The notes under the pieces were generated by a model. That model had not been told where the DNA came from. It ran no database searches and saw nothing but the letters and a program-made list of their open reading frames with translations. A stretch of DNA of 6,331 nt from Candidatus Nitrosopolaris rasttigaisensis (GTDB taxonomy: Archaea > Thermoproteota > Nitrososphaeria > Nitrososphaerales > Nitrososphaeraceae). The position numbers were made by a program, and so were the translations under genes. The stretch covers positions 1-6,331 of the forward strand of contig CAKOFP010000335.1 of NCBI GenBank assembly GCA_933226995.1. The letters run 5' to 3'. Shown piece by piece: positions 4,425 through 6,331 of the stretch; the stretch's first letter is position 1, and each line of letters opens with the position of its first letter.

Positions 4425-6331
4425 AACGTACTTGTGCTAGGTCTGAGATGGTATCGAACTCATTACTAGCCTTTCTTCTTGCGTCTCTTTTCATACTATC
4501 ATTGAGCGTGTTGTTGTTTGAGCTTACACTGACTAGAATGTTCTCAATCATACTATGGTATAACTACGCTTTTATGGCAATCTCTGTTGCTTTTTTTGGA
4601 CTTGGAATTGGAGCCCTGCTGGTACATCTTGTAAAAAATAAAATGAAAAGAGAAGATTTGCCAAAGAAAATAATCCAGTCGACGATAGCGTTTGCAGTTT
4701 CACTGCCAATTTTCTTATTTGTTATAGGGCACCTCATTCCACCTAGCATCTCTTTTATTTATCTATTTTTTTTGGCTTCATCTATTCCATTCCTTTTTGC
4801 AGGCCTTTCAATGGCATTGATTTACCTTGCCATGCCGAGCCAAATAACTAAGTTATATTTTATTGATTTGGCTGGAGCATCGGCAGCCACACTTATGCTT
4901 GATCCAGTTATCCGAGGACTTGGCGCCGAATCTGTATTACTCCTAATTGGTGTATTTGGTACATTCCCTCCGATTATTGCATATGCATCTTTATTGTACA
5001 GCCGAAAACAGAAGGAAACTTCGGATCGATTTATAACAGAAAAAAAGCCAGCATCTTATGGATTCGTCGTACTCTGTATCTCTGCCGTTTTATTAGCTGC
5101 CAATTTGCACTCTAACATCCTAGCAATCCAACCCGGAGACAGTAAAGGGCTACGTTATCTTTTGGCCAACCCCGCAGGCTACACTGACGCATCAACTAAA
5201 TGGAATTCTTTCTCTAGGATCGATGTCGTCAAACATACGAACGATATTAGCAAGACCGGCTTCAGAGACCTAGCCTCAATACTTATTGATGCCGATGCAC
5301 TTACTCCAATATTGAAATGGAATGGTTCAATTTCTGATCGACAGTGGTTGAAGGGATACATGGATTATATGCCGTATGAAATGTCAAAAATGACCAATAG
5401 TAGTACTTTAGTTATTGGCAGCGGCGGCGGCGAGGATATTTTGGTCGCCTTGTCAGCGGGCTCAAAGAATGTGACAGCTGTTGAGTTGAATCCGTTGATA
5501 GTATCTGCTGTAAAACAATATGGTGGGAGTTCGGCAGGAAATCTGTACAACCGTAAAGATGTACAATTATCTATTGACGATGGCAGACGATTTATCAGTT
5601 CGACAAATACGAAATACGATACGATCGTAATAAAACTTGTAGACTCTTGGGCAGCTCAGCTTGCTGGTGGGTATGCACTTTCAGAAAACTATCTTTATAC
5701 AGTCGAAGCATTCAAGCAGTATTTGAGTCACCTGAATGGAGCTAACGGAAAGCTTGTAATGGTACGTTGGAGTACTGAACTACCAAGGCTGATTCCTCTT
5801 GCCGTTGAGGCGTTGCGTGAGTATGAAAAAGGGACAAGCAATCAACAAGATATCAGTAAACAGATTTTAATAGTGGAAGATAGCCCTGGATTAACGTTTG
5901 GACCCAACCCTCAGCGAACATTCTATCCAGTGCTTTTAGTGATAAAAAATAGCCCATTTACTGCCTCAGAACTTGCTTTGATAAAAGAGAGAGTTAATAA
6001 GAGTGACGCTAAGGTCATTGCGATGCCAGGAGGGTATGTACAACCTCCTTATGACAGATTGCTATTAGGTGGCGGAAATAATAGCAATAACAGTAACAAT
6101 AATAACAATAATAATCTGCAACAGCAACCTCAACAAACACTACAAGTAAGTTACGATCCTCAAAGATTGGGTTTTGAGTTAAGGCCCCCTACGGACGATT
6201 CTCCATTCTTTTTTGCGACACAGCTAGTTCCAAGTCAAATGGTATTGCTAATAGAAACTGTACTTGGAGTATCTGCCGTACTTGGTTTATTGCTGGTTTA
6301 TTATTCAAAGGTAAACAAGATTAGGCTAACC
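4421..6331 (+). CDS. Membrane protein with spermidine-synthase-like SAM domain (3' incomplete)
   Basis: The frame is open to the right edge, with 637 codons visible and no stop. About six hydrophobic segments come first (near 12-34, 44-70, 86-106, 111-138, 168-193, 212-230), including FELTLTRMFSIILWYNYAF (33-51), typical of large membrane spermidine-synthase homologues. Residues about 325-470 form a Rossmann methyltransferase-like domain: VIGSGGGEDI (331-340) as SAM motif I, VELNP (354-358) with the ribose-binding acidic residue, and DDGRRF (386-391). The catalytic segment is IKLVDSW (404-410), unlike the D-x-x-D of true aminopropyltransferases, so polyamine synthesis is doubtful and the reaction unknown. 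An Asn/Gln-rich tract (553-572) precedes PTDDSPFFF (590-598) and a further membrane segment (about 605-627). Homologues usually carry more membrane helices after this point, so the C-terminus lies outside the window. I give 4421 as the longest frame; promoter spacing favours ATG 4448 (residue 10). The SAM domain may sit in the cytoplasm, anchored by both membrane blocks. Confidence 0.85.
   Translation, partial: MKRTCARSEMVSNSLLAFLLASLFILSLSVLLFELTLTRMFSIILWYNYAFMAISVAFFGLGIGALLVHLVKNKMKREDLPKKIIQSTIAFAVSLPIFLFVIGHLIPPSISFIYLFFLASSIPFLFAGLSMALIYLAMPSQITKLYFIDLAGASAATLMLDPVIRGLGAESVLLLIGVFGTFPPIIAYASLLYSRKQKETSDRFITEKKPASYGFVVLCISAVLLAANLHSNILAIQPGDSKGLRYLLANPAGYTDASTKWNSFSRIDVVKHTNDISKTGFRDLASILIDADALTPILKWNGSISDRQWLKGYMDYMPYEMSKMTNSSTLVIGSGGGEDILVALSAGSKNVTAVELNPLIVSAVKQYGGSSAGNLYNRKDVQLSIDDGRRFISSTNTKYDTIVIKLVDSWAAQLAGGYALSENYLYTVEAFKQYLSHLNGANGKLVMVRWSTELPRLIPLAVEALREYEKGTSNQQDISKQILIVEDSPGLTFGPNPQRTFYPVLLVIKNSPFTASELALIKERVNKSDAKVIAMPGGYVQPPYDRLLLGGGNNSNNSNNNNNNNLQQQPQQTLQVSYDPQRLGFELRPPTDDSPFFFATQLVPSQMVLLIETVLGVSAVLGLLLVYYSKVNKIRLT
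6077..6115 (+). repeat. In-frame AAY trinucleotide tract coding Asn/Ser
   Basis: Thirteen consecutive codons, all AAT/AAC (Asn) or AGC/AGT (Ser), give NNSNNSNNNNNNN at residues 553-565, followed at once by a Gln-rich stretch. Such triplet tracts change length in steps of three without breaking the frame. It is probably a flexible linker between the SAM domain and the C-terminal membrane part. Confidence 0.7.

Noticed and set aside
4564..5550. Several minus-strand frames of about 60 codons
   Set aside because: All lie opposite the continuous membrane-protein frame, which has clear domain motifs.
1..6331. Mobile elements, CRISPR arrays, tRNA or rRNA genes
   Set aside because: I found no transposase or integrase sequence, no regularly spaced long repeats, and no cloverleaf with a recognisable T-arm in any spacer.

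Overview
The window looks like chromosomal DNA of an ammonia-oxidising archaeon of the Nitrososphaerales (Thaumarchaeota/Nitrososphaerota). This is a judgement from protein character and promoter style; no rRNA or marker gene is present. The main clues are a secreted beta-helix protein with a Thr/Gln/Ser linker, a geranylgeranyl-reductase-family flavoprotein of the kind used for archaeal lipids, a short C2H2 zinc-finger protein of a type common in these archaea, and a large membrane protein with a spermidine-synthase-like domain. Base composition is AT-rich. Genes are sparse, with long spacers of about 290 to 550 bases, and most starts have a TATA-like box 27-30 bases upstream, which implies leaderless or nearly leaderless mRNAs.

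Layout. Bases 1-180 hold no gene, only two short inverted repeats. Bases 181-1029 (minus strand) encode the exported beta-helix protein. Bases 1030-1577 are a divergent spacer with both promoters, a small hairpin and minor repeats. Bases 1578-2612 (plus) encode the flavoprotein. Bases 2613-2901 are a spacer with one good stem-loop and a TATA box. Bases 2902-4055 (plus) carry two overlapping reading frames, an 81-residue C2H2 zinc-finger ORF and a 318-residue ORF one frame back. They read best as one roughly 384-residue protein broken by a single-base frameshift, or joined by a -1 recoding event. Bases 4056-4420 are a spacer with a possible structured leader. From 4421 (or 4448) to the right edge (plus) runs an incomplete gene for the membrane protein with the spermidine-synthase-like SAM domain.

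The genes do not form an operon and share no evident pathway. Each appears to have its own promoter. I found no mobile element, CRISPR array, tRNA or rRNA, and no convincing new multi-gene system. The most useful second looks are the zinc-finger frameshift, the start-codon choice and possible leader of the membrane protein, and the altered active-site motifs in the flavoprotein and the SAM-domain protein.
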